Of a stretch of DNA of 64,000 bases, positions 1-12,747 are shown piece after piece. The translations under genes and the position numbers were made by a program. The stretch is from Corythucha ciliata (taxonomy: Eukaryota > Arthropoda > Insecta > Hemiptera > Tingidae): NCBI GenBank assembly GCA_038030265.1, contig CM075938.1, positions 43,579,189 through 43,643,188 on the forward strand, in the 5' to 3' direction. The notes under the pieces are model-generated. The model was not told the origin of the DNA. It saw nothing but the letters and a program-made list of their open reading frames with translations, and ran no database searches. Each line of letters starts with the position of its first letter. Position 1 is the stretch's first letter.

Positions 1-179
1 TCCATTGCCCATTGCACTATAAGGCATGCGGTGAGCTGTGACACGGCACACTCGGCTTCGTGTGGGCGCCTTACCAGCGGTGTGCGTTCAACAAACCGCG
101 CACCGACCGAAACGCCGCAGTTTACTAGCGTGTGAAGTGCACAGTTAGATAGATGGGTATGACGTAGGATCCCACTAGT

Positions 180-1140
180 GGCCTTGGCGTCGCGGGACTC
201 GGCTTGGCCGGGAAGGGCACTCCCCGAAAAAAAAAAAAATACTATAGCATTTTTCTCATTTTAGACACCATTTAGCTATTTCTTTTTTACTTCCAGACAT
301 GAATAAGCGCTTTTTATCACTTTTCCAACAAAGTTGTCTTTAAATTCGAAGCCCTCAAATTCATGTTTTCTCAATTTTGTCTCTGAATGATCGATTTTTC
401 TTAATTTTAGCTGCAGATTAGCGCTTTGTCTCAATGTTTTAGTCGCGATTTCAGATTTTTTTCTTAATTTTATCTACGAATGAGCGTTTTGTCAATTTTA
501 GCTCCAAATGAGCGCTTTTCTCAATGTCATATCCATGAATTAGTTATATCCATCAATTGTACCCCAAATCAGCGACAAATTAGCAATTTTGTCACTTTTA
601 GCTGCGAATTAGTGTTTACGCTGAATATAATTTTCTCAACTTTAGCGACGAACTAGCGATTTCTTCAGCTTCCGGTTATAAATTGGCGCTTTTCCTCAAT
701 TTGAATTGTGGATTAGGTATTATTCTCTATTTAGGCCTCGGAGCTGTCTCCAGAAGCCATGAATTCGCGTTTTCTCATTTTTAGACAGGAAGTAGCGCTT
801 TTCTCAGTGTTAACAGCGAATTTGAGCTTTTTGTCGGTTTCAGTCGTGAATTAGCAATTTATCCCAACATCAGCGGTGTATCAGCGATTTTTTTTTTTTT
901 TTTTAAGCTCTTTTTGTCAATACGAGCTGTGAATGTTCGAGTTGTAACGTGAAATGCAGTTTTTTTCTCAATTTTAGCCTCGTATAAGCGGGTGTTTTTG
1001 ATTATGCCCAGAATTACAGTTTCCCCCGGTGGTAGCTGCTAATAAACGGTTTCTCAATTTCAGACTCGAATTTGCGATTTATCTCAATTTTTACTGGGAT
1101 TGAGCGTTTTTTAAACGTGTGAAGTGGCTTTCAGATACCA
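180..1140. repeat. Degenerate short-period repeat array (family 1)
   Basis: The stretch repeats variants of a 25-33 base phrase of the form TTTTCTCAATTTTAGC followed by a short word such as TCCGAATTAGCG. At least twenty variants can be read, with substitutions and length changes between neighbours, so it is an old or noisy tandem array. It holds no open reading frame. The first 180 bases of the window are GC-richer and show no recognisable gene. Confidence 0.7.
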
Positions 1141-1537
1141 CAAATCGGTGTATTTTTAGCCTGGTAAGGACCGGCAGAAACTGTGCACTATTCCCAATTT
1201 ATGAAGTGGATTTCGTTCTATTCTTTCTTGGGCAGGGACGGAAAAGAAATTGTTATAAAAATTTGCCCATTTAAGCCCTCGCGTTTTCGGCTGAAGTCAC
1301 CATTTCTTAGACAAACAAAAGAATAGGGTTTCTCTTCAATATCACTTGTTTAGACCTGCAAAATTCGAACAGGCCTTGTGGTCTTAACATGTTAAAAACC
1401 ACTAAAACCTCATTCAAAGGTATGTCCTTTGAATGAAACTGATTATGCACGCCTACCAAAGTAACAAAAAATATCGCTCCGGCACATGGATGACGCGACG
1501 GATAGAGTAGGTATACATTTCGCTACTACTAAAATTA
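1141..1537. other. Unannotated intergenic sequence
   Basis: No gene, RNA or clear repeat was seen. The stretch separates the degenerate array from the left end of the CMC-like transposon. Confidence 0.6.
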
Positions 1538-4500
1538 CACTGAGAAAAATATCGGGCCAAAAAACCGCTAAGTTTAGCCGTTTTTACACCGCACAAAATT
1601 TGCAGTTGTGTCGATGCGGTATTGTTGGTTGTGTGCCTTTTCTACGGCTGGCCGAATAGGTTAGCGTTGCTTACACTACTAATTTTCGTTAGTCGTGTGT
1701 ACGCTGCTACCCAAAACACGACTGCTTAGGCAGTGTTAGTGTTTTAGACAGTTAACCAAGCCGTGTAAGCAACGTACCGGTAGATGTGTTACACTGCTAT
1801 CTTGGATTTTATTACTCCTGGGTCTGTAACATCAAACCACTAACACAGCCACACGACACGACCTTGTTGGTCATGTTAAGACTGCATGGACTGCTGTATC
1901 TTCACAGCACTCGCAGCTGCGTACATCTTGTACGCTCAGCCGTGTTTACGTCGTAAGCGGGGACCTGTTAACATCGCTATCTCAGCCATACCCTAGTTGC
2001 ACCCATAATGTAAACCGTACCTCACACATAGTCGTGTAAACCACGCGGTGCAGGCCACGTGACAAGGCTGGTTGTGCCATGTCACTTGACCAGGTCTACA
2101 GTCTAGAGACGGCCAGGAAGCCAGCTCTGTACCATTTTCAGCAGTAGTTAACGACAGCAAACCAAATATTTTCAGTCAATTGTTTGAGAAAACTCAATGA
2201 AATTAGGAGACTGACTGCATCAGCTACCTAAATCATTACTTTTTTCCGATAAATCGAATGAAGATATCGAGGCTTACGATCTTTAACGACTGCTGCAAAG
2301 GTCAGTGACCTGTTCCTCAGGTGAAGCAAGTTTTTCTTCAGCACAAGGAAAGGGTAGACAAAAATGACTGTGATAAATTTGAAACGTTAATTTAACACTA
2401 TATTTTTACAAAATACTGTATAAAATCATTATACAGGGTGGATCCGTATAAGTGTGACAAAAATGTTTGGGTAAAACAACGTTAAAAGTGGAGTAAAATG
2501 GTACCTTCGGAAGTTTCCTACGTCGATCCGCTCCGGAGTTATGATTTTTTTTGTGTTTAAAAAAGTAACCAATGCTTGCTTCACAAAATCCGCAATTTCT
2601 CGGCTTATATCGCACCAAATCCAAAAAGTGATGCCATTTTCAGAAACTACGGAACATTTCCTTTAGGATAGAGGCCATTTTATTGCTTGAAATAATCGTC
2701 AACACCCAGAAATCTGGCATTTTCCCCATAAATTTACGTGGCCTCCAAAATTTGTCCGTTTTACGAAAAGTCGCTGTACCCAAACAGCTTTCTCAATAGA
2801 CTTTCGATGTATCACAAAAACTTCCTCGTCTTCTAAGCTTCCTACCACTGACGATCTCACAAAAACGTCACGAGAATCCACAAAAACCGTGTTTTTACGA
2901 AACATGGGTCATTGTCCACGGTATTCGTGAAGGGTGCAGGGAGATCGGCAGTAAGTGAGAACAGGATATCTTACCATGGAGAAGATATCGCAGGCAAGAG
3001 ACATTCAATTTGACCCCCCCCCCCCATCCATTTCTGCCGATCTCTGAGCACCCTTCACGAATATTGTTGGCACCTGGCACATAGGCAATTGCTTATATTT
3101 TTCTGTGAAAATACTGTTTTAGAAATGGAGAACAGAATATTTTAGGAAGGAGAAGATATCGTAGGCAAACGGCATTCAATTATACCCCCCCCCCCCTGAA
3201 TGGTGACAATTTAATGAATCACTGATGGGGGAAGGGGTCAAATCGAATGCCTCTTGCCTTCTCCATGGTAAGATATCCTGTTCTCACTTACTGCACCCTT
3301 CACGAATACCGTAGACAATGGTCCATGTCCACTTATACGGATCCACCCTGTATTATTATCATATGTATATTTTTGTGTACAATTTTCCCTACGTTAGACT
3401 GTGTTATTTCGCATTGTAATGTACAATCTGTTGTTGACCGGCGAATGGGGTGTCGGACACGTGCGGGAAATTTATTTCTCTCAAATTCTTAACAGTTGGC
3501 TCTAACGAAGCCAATGATTCAAATGTTTCATAACTGTTTTCTGAAATGTTAAGGGAATGCGTCGGGGAAGTTTCGACTCATAATTAACCTTATCACCTTA
3601 TCATCAACCTCTAGGAAAGTTTGACATCATTGATGCAAATCCCAAGTTTTAGGGCAGTTCAGTGTTTTTCACATATTTTTAAAGTTTCTCTACGTAATAA
3701 TTAGTGTCGGGAAGACCTGATTCGCAATCCACAGGGGCTACTTGATTTTTTGAATCCGTCCGGCTTCAGATGAAAATATTTTCCTCGCCTCTCTCTAGAA
3801 TTCTAGATAACCAAAATGTCTTTTTACTCCGGTGCAGCTCGTGTAGTCAGATTAAATCCATTCGTTATTTTGTTTACCCTAACGACTGAGGGACCAAATA
3901 TGGCGCTGAAATCCGTGTTGCAGTATCCAAGGGCGGTCCCAGAGACTCATCGTTACTCTTCTTCACATGGGTCAATTTTTCGTTATCATATGTATGCGAA
4001 CTGCAGTAATTTTTCCGATTTTAAACGTATCGCGATCGGTGCTTGAAATAACTAGCAAATCAATCGCGTGATGTGATGGATCGTATCAAGTCCTCTACCT
4101 CCATCCTTTGGAGTGAAAAAATTGTCATCGTAACAGCAAACAAACGCGGAACGCGGTCGAAATAAATAAAAATATCCTACTTGTCAATGAGATCAGGTGA
4201 TAATTATAATCATATGAGGGACCAAGTATTGCAGTACTCGGGTTTTATAGTGCCTTAATAGATGGTAGAATGTTGCCTGAAAAAAAGGTCTTGAAACAAA
4301 TCTGGGAAAAAGTCGGACATTTCTTGCTCAAGTACTTGTCTGCCCATATGGCAATATATTTCAGTGTTCAAACGAAGCATTTTGGTTTTTTGTTTCACTT
4401 CAGCAGAGGGATTTAAGAGAGGGGGTAATAAACATACTTCAAATATGTGCGAATAATTTCATACTAAGCCCCTCCATGGGCTTCAAAATGGGCGTAATAA

Positions 4501-4980
4501 AAAAGAAATAATTCAATTTCTTGAACCATCATTGAACCAAACAAACCTAAAACTTCACTTTTAATGTTTTTAACTACTTTGAACACCAGCTACAGTAGAA
4601 GACAGGACAGAAATGTCTCCGTGTGTACAGGGCTTTCAAGGTGATCAGGTACATTCACTATCAGCGAATCTTGAAATAAGATACACCGCCACGGTGGTTG
4701 TGTCTCGCAATCATAGACCCAAAAGAAACTGGGGAAGTCGTGTATGATGCTTAGCCGTGTAGAAATACGCTGCTAGAATTAGCGTGCGGAATACTAGTGC
4801 AGGCACACTGCTGTCCTTCACTTTATACATGCATGAAAGATTAGTAGTGTCTAGTGTATGAAAAATTCACGGCTGAATCTGCCGTGTTTTATTTTTAGCC
4901 GTGTACACGACTTATGACACGACTACGTAACACACCCGCCGCAGTCGTGTCTCTCTGATAGCCGTGTATTTTTCTCAGTG
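1538..4980. mobile_element. DNA transposon with CACTG termini (CMC/EnSpm-like), non-autonomous
   Basis: The left end reads CACTGAGAAAAAT at 1538-1550, and its exact reverse complement lies at 4968-4980. Both sides are flanked by TA, a likely 2 bp target duplication. Inside both ends are GC-richer subterminal regions (about 1560-2110 and 4680-4965) filled with short words such as GCCGTGTA, CGTGTTAC and ACACGACT in both orientations. CACTR ends with subterminal repeats are a hallmark of the CMC (CACTA/Mirage/Chapaev) group, where such repeats bind transposase. I found no transposase reading frame, so the copy is probably non-autonomous. It contains the nested element at 2434-3350. The superfamily is inferred from ends only. 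Confidence 0.65.
2434..3350. mobile_element. Nested TA-flanked inverted-repeat element (Tc1/mariner-type ends)
   Basis: The ends read CAGGGTGGATCCGTATAAGT at 2434 and its reverse complement up to 3350. TA flanks each side (2432-2433 and 3351-3352), the usual target duplication of Tc1/mariner elements. A second inverted pair lies deeper (about 2905-3005 against 3230-3330; both read GTAAGTGAGAACAGGATATC or its complement), so the arms are long and interrupted. C-tracts sit at 3016 and 3185. There is no transposase frame. The element lies wholly within the CMC-like transposon and is therefore younger. Confidence 0.7.
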
Positions 4981-7392
4981 TACAAATTTCGTTGATTTCA
5001 CTTAATTAGCCATCATTTCGCACAATTAATAGCTGTAAAAAGGTAGGTTAACAAGTACAGTTTATGGAAGAGTCAGAGTTCAACAGAAGAGGTCAAGTAA
5101 CAGTTTTTGTAAAAAACTTCAAGTAGATTAACAAAGTTTGCCGAATAATAGCTAAATGAATTGAAACATCGAAACTTGTATAGTCTGTTCCACTATATGG
5201 ACTCTCGAATGCGTTACTTCATTTCGATGGTTCGATTTGTTCACTCCCACCACAAAAAAGTAAAGAACTCAACAACAAACTTTTACTACGGGCACTATGG
5301 TCACGTACAGACGCTACACAGTGATAATTTGTTCCAAAATTATTCCCGGTACGTTATTTCTATGAGAAGGGGCAAAGGGGAAGCTCATTCCACTAAATTC
5401 AAGGGCTATAGTAGTGTAATGCACCCCAACCGACAGCCAGCTGCCAGAGTGAGATTTGTAGGCATGAATGAAAATTATTTTTTGGGTTTCACTGTACAAC
5501 TTTATTTACAGCAAAGAAATTAAAGACTGTCATCATTTCACCTCTTACCCTATTCTACCCTATTCCGTCTCCATATTTGTCTTTCAATCTTCTATGTTGG
5601 GTTTTCGGGTTAATCGACCTCTCCTCTAAATACTGGAAAGAGTATTGCAGTGGCGAGTGGGCGGGACGCATTAAACACAGTCGTAAACGACACAGTTGAA
5701 GTAGGTACTTCACTCTTCAATTAGCGAATTGTTACTTCAGTTATGGTGAACGTTGGGAGAGGCGCGGTTTCAAATGATCAAATGAGAGTACTCCCAAGTC
5801 TTTCCATTTAGACGATATACCTGAAGTCAATGGTGTCTTTTTTTGCTCCATTCCACCTCCCTTTGCCACCTATACCTTTCTCACATTCTCTCTCGTCTAA
5901 GTAAATAGAGCAATTTCAAGGATAATTTAAAAGCTCTGTGGGTTGAATATTTTATAAGTTTTGGTTTCCTTTCTCTTCAAAAGTATCCCTCTGTACTCAA
6001 GGCATGGCTCAATGAATTTTCCTTTTTTTGTTTTATTCTTCTTTTAGGGGAGTCAGCCTCTAAATTTGCTCTACCGACCCTCCCATTTTTTGGCAAATAC
6101 TACTTACTTTGTTGGAGAAAACTAATTTTAAAGGAGACAAAAGGACAGGTTGAGAGAAAGAGAAAAAAAATACATATTTTTTTCATTGCCTCGTTACCCT
6201 TTTTCCTCACTCTTCCTGTTCAGTATTCAAAAACAAAATAACCACAATTTTTAACATTTTACGAGAAGGGATAACTGTTAAATTCTTCCGCTTCAGTCAA
6301 TTCAATTTATTATGGAGAACAAAGTTCGCTATTTCAGAGGAGCGGTTGAGCGGGTAGCATACAGGGTTATAAAAATGAGAGGAAAATCTCCAGAATGAAG
6401 GCGAGCGACTCATTGGAAGGGATTGAGAGGGAAATTGGCGAGATGAAAAGAACAAGTGCATTACAATTCAACACTAAACATTCTATTGTCGCTCTTAATT
6501 ATTTGATCAAGGTCACTATTATTGCATGAATAACTAATCATTTGTAATCACAGGTTCACCTTAGGTAATTTCTCAGGCGATTTGAATGTAAATTGAGGTG
6601 GAAGGAATAAAAGGTGAGAAAAATATTGGCCAAAAAAACACGTTGAATATTAAGTATCGTGAGGTTCTACTGGTTACTCGCTTTTGAATTAAAAGAGGTC
6701 GATAAGAAAAGCCAAAATGAAGAAATTTGGGTTCTGAATAAGCCAAATCGCGGAATTTGGCACTGAAAGGAGACAAATTATAGTTGTTTGAATTGGCCAA
6801 ACTTGTGAAACTCATTTCACTAAAAGTTGCATTTAAACCGAAGACCGAAGTGCCCCGCGACACTTACTGCTTGAAAATAGGGTCAAACACAAATCACTTT
6901 GATGTTTGGTGGTTGAATTTTCATCAGTGTTAAATACAGTCAAGCAATTTATGTCTGACACTTTCCACTTATGACTCGAGGACACTTAAGTGCTAAAACT
7001 ACGAAATTTAATTTTTAAATGCGTGAAAATTGGCGAAATTGTGGTTTGAAATCGCAAAAATCAATAAAATCGGATTGAACGCACTATAATACATGTTACG
7101 CGGGGTAAGGAAGACGTCTGGTCATCTTAAGTGTGAAGCCAGTCTCAAGAAATTGATTGTATTGAGCGATTGGATTGCCTAAATGCCAAAATTCGCCAGT
7201 ATAATATTAGGTTTAAAGGAGTGAAAGATGAAGAAGTAGAACAGATAAAGAAGATGAACAAGAAGAAAATTCACTCCAAAAACTGGTTATTCTGCCTAAA
7301 CACAGTCATTCTAAGTATAAAATTTGGATTTTTGTTTTTGAAAATGGTTGTTTAACCTTTCTTTTTTGCAAGTTGGTTTTAATCAAGTTTCA
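4981..7392. other. Intergenic sequence, no supported gene
   Basis: A 120-codon plus-strand frame at 5161-5523 begins with TTG, has no recognisable motif and is probably chance. Around 6570-7080 the sequence repeats phrases like GGCCAAA and GTGAAATT, suggesting a very decayed member of the degenerate repeat class. Nothing else was recognised. Confidence 0.5.
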
Positions 7393-7727
7393 TTAATTGA
7401 ATTTTAGACGATTCTTGTCTTACGACTTTTTCAAGGGATTACTCCCCCTCACCGCACCACCCTAGTCACGCCTGTGAATTCGAGGGAGTGGGGAGGCTGA
7501 AAATAAAGAATTAAACTTTATTGAAGCTAAATCCTTACTATTTTTACTTATTTTGAGTTCCGAGAAAAAAATGCTCCCAAGGTGGGATTCGAACCCACGA
7601 CCTCCTAGTCTCGCGCCAGACGCTCTACCGCTGAGCTAGCCTGAGAGGCTCACGCTAAGAGCGAACCCCACCAGAGAGAAACTCCCTCTCGGAACTCAAG
7701 CGCACCCATTTATTATATTATTATAAT
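7393..7727 (-). mobile_element. tRNA-derived SINE-like repeat, copy 1
   Basis: Read on the minus strand, this copy carries a tRNA-like body with polymerase III A and B boxes, and continues into a non-tRNA tail that recurs in copies at 61.9-62.5 kb. The tail includes GAGGGAGTGGGGAGGCTGAA as read on the plus strand. Near-identical 19 bp direct repeats (GGTTTTAATCAAGTTTCAT and GGTTTTAATTAAGTTTCAT) flank it at about 7374 and 7729, which fits target-primed retroposition. An inverted pair (TTGAGTTCCGAGA and its complement) encloses the tRNA-like part, which is not usual for a SINE. Confidence 0.65.
7573..7645 (-). ncRNA. tRNA-like head of the SINE (A box, B box, T-run)
   Basis: On the minus strand the B box reads GGTTCGAATCC (7585-7595) and the A box TAGCTCAGCGG (7629-7639). 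The D stem GCTC/GAGC and T stem GTGGG/CCCAC form. The anticodon stem is weak, the loop CGCGAGA lacks the expected U33, and the acceptor arms do not pair, so it is not a working tRNA. Wording around the boxes resembles tRNA-Lys; that comparison is from memory. A run of seven T (7565-7571 as A on the plus strand) follows at once and would act as a Pol III terminator. Confidence 0.7.
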
Positions 7728-8334
7728 TAGGTTTTAATTAAGTTTCATAAAAAGGAGGTACCTAGCAAGAAATCAGCCCAAAACTGGTTCTTTCGACCTG
7801 GAATCTGGTTGTTTTGAGGAAAGAAAATACCAGTTTAGCTCCCCAAATGGGTTAAAATTTTATTAACTTGGGGGAAGGTACTCCTCTCTTCTAATTTAAG
7901 TGTATCTATCGAGGGATTTAGGTGAATTATTCCTCAAGACCCTCAATCTTCGGACAGCCTAGTTAAGCTACATGGCGTCAAGTTTTCTTGATATAAGCGA
8001 GCTGCAGATTCAATCCAACATCTTTCGGTTGTCAGTTCACGTAGAAGAAGCATACCGGTTAAAAACGTGCAGATACTAGTGAATGGTTATCTATAATAAT
8101 GCACTATAATCTATAATAATAGGACTCTCCGAAGATGGTAAACGTGGTACCGTTTCAAGAACAAGATCTGCACCCTGCACCTAGTCAAAATTCTTCATGA
8201 TGTGGGAGCTAACCTCCCACCACCAGCACCATTTATCTATGTGATCTACCATCTTGATGCAACCTCTTTACATTCTAACGATTCGAGGTAGCTGCCCTGG
8301 GTAGCCATGGCCCATAGATTGTAACGAAATCTTA

Positions 8335-9004
8335 TTTATTTTTTTTATTTATTTTATAAGTTTTCCAGCCCCCAAAAGCACAGCTTGTGGTGAGAGCTGG
8401 AGTTGATTGCAGCATTATAAATAACTAAAAAAATGACAAAAATGCAAGATCAACCCTAGTTATATATAACATAACAACAGTAACAACAATCAACAACTAA
8501 AGGGAATAACACAATGATAAATTCAACAAGCATATATGTATAATATAAAAAACAGAACAAAACCAATAAATACAACGGTAACTTGATCGTACTATCATTA
8601 ATTAGATCACACAGAATTTTTTTCAGTTTCCTAGATGTGGGAAATTTAGCATAAATAAACTTATTTAGCAAAGCAACTTTCAACGCATATATGCTAGCAT
8701 GACTGGAATAAAAAGAAGTGTGGTGTTTAGGAACTATGTCATTCGTAACTTCTGAAAGCCTAGTTGAATAAATATGTAAATGGCTACAGTACATCGATTT
8801 AATTTTATAGAAAATTGTGCAAGCTGAGATGGTGAATAAGAATTTGAGAGGGAACACTTGGAATTCTTGAAATATTTTATCAGAACAAAATAAACGAGGT
8901 TTCTTTAAACATATTTTAATAATAGTTTTTTGCGTGACAACAATTTTATTTAATAAAAACTGACTCAAATTTCCCCAAGCAGCAATGCCATAATTTAAAA
9001 TCAT
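8335..9004 (-). pseudogene. LINE reverse transcriptase C-terminal fragment, copy 1
   Basis: A minus-strand frame from 9004 down to 8456 encodes about 182 residues beginning MILNYGIAAWGN. It has the pattern of the region just after the reverse transcriptase palm in CR1/L2/Jockey-like LINEs: a YGI.AWG motif, then QKTIIKICLKKPRLF and LFTISACTIFYKIKS. The upstream palm with its catalytic YADD box is absent, so the copy is 5' truncated. An A/T-rich tail follows to about 8335. The clade assignment is by motif recall. Confidence 0.6.
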
Positions 9005-9058
9005 AAATTAAACAATTAATCGAGTAGTCACAACAATTTTTATTATTATTTATTTTGT

Positions 9059-9093
9059 CGACTAGTTTCGGGGAAGCTCTCCATTCTCAAGAA
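9059..9093 (-). other. Hammerhead-like motif (degenerate), repeat-associated
   Basis: On the minus strand the sequence reads TTGAGAATGG, then AGAGCTTCC, then CCGAAACTAGTC. The GAAA, the self-complementary ACTAGT and the following C match the 3' half and GUC site of a hammerhead ribozyme with a very short stem III. The CTGANGA half is mutated. The same motif occurs in unit 2 at about 12355-12390. Confidence 0.3.
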
Positions 9094-9418
9094 ACCTGCT
9101 GCATAATATGTGTCTCAAGCGAAACTTGATACTAGACAGTCACAATTTTATACTACACGGATTTTATAGTATACGGACAATGTCAGGGATAAGGTTGATT
9201 TAGTACGAATTTGTATAATATTTGTAAACGTGAGGACAGGAGATTACAAGACCTCGTGTTGTGGTCAAGTGAGGCAACATTTCCCTGTGCACCCTGTAGG
9301 GTGCAACAAATTTTGAACAGCCACAGCATAAAAGCCAAAACAAACATTTGTACACAGTTCCGTTGTTTTGTTTCAAAGACAATCTAAAAGTTGTAATATG
9401 AAAAACAAATTGAGTTAC

Positions 9419-9455
<37 letters not shown>

Positions 9456-10322
9456 CAGCATGGTAAGCAATAAATCGGGAATATCCCAATTACTGGCAAG
9501 AACGCGGAACTAACTTGCTCTATGATCACATAAAATTCATTTGAGTTATTCAAATAATTTTCGTTGTCTTTGAGTTTTTTTCTAGACACAGAGTGAGGCA
9601 CGCCTACTCTTGGAGGAGAGCTCGCATCCGGAATTACGACCGACCTCCCCAAGGCGAACGCCTTCTTCCCAGAAAGAATATTGATTTGCCACATTTGCCA
9701 TATATTGGGGCCTGTTACCCAAAATTCAACAACAGGTGGTGACCGTGAATTATTCCTAAAGACCCTCAATCTTCGGACATGCCTAGTTAAGCTACATGGC
9801 GTCAAGTTTTCTTGATATAAGCGAGCTACAGATTCAATCCAACATCTTTCGGTTGTCAGTTCACATAGAAGAAGCATACCAGTGAAAAACGTGCAGATAC
9901 TAGTGAATGGTTATCTATAAAAATGCACTATAATCTATAATAATAGCACTCTTCGAAGACGGTAAACGTGGTACCGTTTCAAGAACAAGATCTGCACCCT
10001 GCACCTAGTCAAAATTCTTCATGATGTGGGAGCTAACCTCCCACCACCAGCACCATTTATCTATGTGATCTACCATCTTGATGCAACCTCTTTACATTCT
10101 AATGATTCGAGGTAGCTGCCCTGGGTAGCCATGGCCCATAGATTGTAACGAAATCTTATTTATTTTTTTTATTTATTTTATAAGTCTTCCAGCCCCCAAA
10201 AACCCAGCTTGTGGCGAGAGCTGGAGTTGATTGCAGCATTATAAATAGCTAAAAAAATGACAAAAATGCAAGATCAACCCTAGTTATATGACATAACAAC
10301 AGTAACAACAATCAACAACTAA

Positions 10323-11793
10323 TAGACCGAGAGATGGCGACAGTCCCATTCAACCGGAAGAACATAGTCAACGAATCTGTGCAAAATGATGGCATTTGAC
10401 CCCCTATTTACGAGTCCGGAAGTCTGCCATGCTGTATCTGGGGCCTAAGGATTTTATAGCTAATTAAAGTCCTTAATTTGGGACATTAATTTAACCAGAA
10501 GAACATAGACCCGAAACTAGTCTCATTCGAAAGGTTTCATGAAGCTGATTACGAATATGATCGTCTGCCGCCGTCTGCCTGGGGCATTTGCCCTCTGTGG
10601 CTCGCCAAAAACACGTGATTTGGTGAATTTTGATCAACCGGAAGAACATAGTCCTGAAACTGGTCTTATTCGATAGGATTTATGGAGATGATTACAAATA
10701 AAATCGTCTGCCTGGAGGATTTGCCCTCGGTGGCCAGTAAACTCCTTAAATCAGGGGCATTAATTAACCGGATGAATTAAGTCCGGAGAATGGTCTTTTG
10801 CGACACGTTTCATGCGACTGAATACGAAAGTGATCGTCTGCCGGCGGTGCCTGCCGGCAGAATATTACATTTGTAATCATCTCCTTAAAACCTATCGAAT
10901 AGGACCAGTTACAGGACTGTGCTCCTCAGTTAATTAAAATTTACCGAATTACGTGAGTTTGGCGAGCCACAGAGGGCAAGTGCCCCAGGCAGACGGCGGC
11001 AGACGATCATATTCGTAATCAGCTCCATGAAACCTTTCGAATGAGACTGGTTTCAGGACCATGTTCTTCCGGTTAATCATTTTCCTCCGGTGCAGTTTGA
11101 CTAGTCACTAAGGTCAAGTGCCCCCGGCAGACGATCACTTTTGTATTCAGCCACATGAAACGTGTCGCAAAAGACCATTCTCCGGACTTAGTTCATCTTG
11201 TTAATTAATGCCCCTGATTTAAGGAGTTTACTGGCCACCGAGGGCAAATGCTCCAGGCAGACGCCTGCAGAAGATTTTATTTGTAATCATCTCCATAAAT
11301 CCTATCGAATAAGACCAGTTTCAGGGCTATGTTCTTCCGGTTAATCAAAATTCACCGAATTACGTGAGTTTGGCGAGCCACAGAGGGCAAATGCCCCAGG
11401 CAGACGGCGGCAGACGATCATATTCGTAATCAGCTCTGTAAAACCTTTCGAATGAGACTGGTTTCAGGACTATGTTCTTCCGTTTAATCATTTTCCTCCG
11501 GTGCAGATACGCTGGTCACTAAGGGCAAATGCCCCAGGCAGACGGCGGCAGACGATCATATTCGTAATCAGCTTCATAAAACCTTTCGAATGAGACTAGT
11601 TTCGGGTCTATGTTCTTCTGGTTAAATTAATGTCCCAAATTAAGGACTTTAATTAGCTATAAAATCCTTAGGCCCCAGATACAGCATGGCAGACTTCCGG
11701 ACTCGTAAATAGGGGGTCAAATGCCATCATTTTGCACACATTCGGTGACTATGTTCTTCCGGTTGAATGGGACTGTCGCTAGCTCTCGAACTA
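10323..11793. mobile_element. Foldback transposon with long modular inverted repeats
   Basis: The ends are TAGACCGAGAG and the inverted TAGTTCGAGAG, flanked by TAA on both sides (10320-10322 and 11794-11796). The empty site in unit 1 confirms these boundaries. The first 520 bases are matched in inverted orientation by the last part of the element. Inside, modules of roughly 170-200 bases recur in both orientations, each carrying words such as CCGGAAGAACATAGTC, CTGGTCTTATTCGATAGG and CAGACGGCGGCAGACGATCA. The right half has extra modules. No transposase frame exists. The 3 bp TAA duplication suggests PIF/Harbinger mobilisation, but TA (Tc1-type) cannot be excluded. Confidence 0.8.
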
Positions 11794-11796
11794 TAA

Positions 11797-12300
11797 AGGG
11801 AATAACACAATGATAAATCCAACAAGCATAATATAATATAAAAAACAGAACAAAACCAATAAATACAACGGTAACTTGACCGTACTATCATTAATTAGAT
11901 CACTCAGAATTTTCTTCAGTTTCCTAGATGTGGGAAATTTAGCATAAATAAACTTATTTAGCAAAGCAACTTTCAACGCATATATGCTAGCATGACTGGA
12001 ATAAAAAGAAGTGTGGTGTTTAGGAACTATGACATTCGTAACTTCTGAAAGCCTAGTTGAATAAATATGTGAATGGCTACAGTACATCGATTTAATTTTA
12101 TAGAAAATTGTGCAAGCTGAGATGGTGAATAAGAATTTGAGAGGGAACACTTGGAATTCTTCAAATATTTTATCAGAACTAAATAAACGAGGTTTCTTTA
12201 AACACATTTTAATAATAGTTTTTTGCGCGACAACAATTTTATTTAATAAAAACTGACTCGAATTTCCCCAAGCAGCAATGCCATAATTTAAAATCATAAA
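11797..12300 (-). pseudogene. LINE reverse transcriptase C-terminal fragment, copy 2
   Basis: This is the duplicate of the fragment at 8456-9004, differing by a few substitutions (for example NSSQ for NLSQ). The foldback element cuts it close to the LINE stop codon, so the last residues seen in copy 1 are lost and its 3' tail continues at about 10148-10322. Confidence 0.6.
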
Positions 12301-12711
12301 TTAAACAATTAATCTAGTAGTCACAACAATTTTTATTATTATTTATTTTTTCGACTAGTTTCGGGGAAGCTCTCCATTCTCAAGAAACCTGCTGCATAAT
12401 ATGTGTCTCAAGCGAAACTTGATACTAGACAGTCACAATTTTATACTACACGGATTTTATAGTATACGGACAATGTCAGGGATAAGGTTGATTTAGTACG
12501 AATTTGTATAATATTTGTAAACGTGAGGACAGGAGATTACAAGACCTCGTGTTGTGGTCAAGTGAGGCAACATTTCCCTGTGCACCCTGTAGGGTGCAAC
12601 AAATTTTGAACAGCCACAGCATAAAAGCCAAAACAAACATTTGTACACAGTTCCGTTGTTTTGTTTCAAAGACAATCTAAAAGTTGTAATATGAAAAACA
12701 AATTGAGTTAC

Positions 12712-12747
<36 letters not shown>

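Larger units (their letters stand above)
7922..9550. repeat. Tandem duplication, unit 1
   Basis: This block begins GTGAATTATTCCTCAAGACC and ends CATTTGAGTTATT. It matches unit 2 (9745-12842) nearly base for base once the foldback insertion in unit 2 is removed. Unit starts are 1823 bases apart, with about 200 bases of non-duplicated spacer (9551-9744). The near-identity, including a run of about 34 T in each (9422-9455 and 12714-12747), indicates a recent duplication or alternative haplotypes placed in series by the assembler. Confidence 0.8.

Noticed and set aside
5161..5523. 120-codon plus-strand frame
   Set aside because: Starts with TTG, shows no domain or splice signals, and overlaps another frame on the opposite strand.
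7573..7645. Functional tRNA gene
   Set aside because: Acceptor arm does not pair and the anticodon loop is abnormal; the sequence recurs as part of a longer repeat at 62.1 kb.
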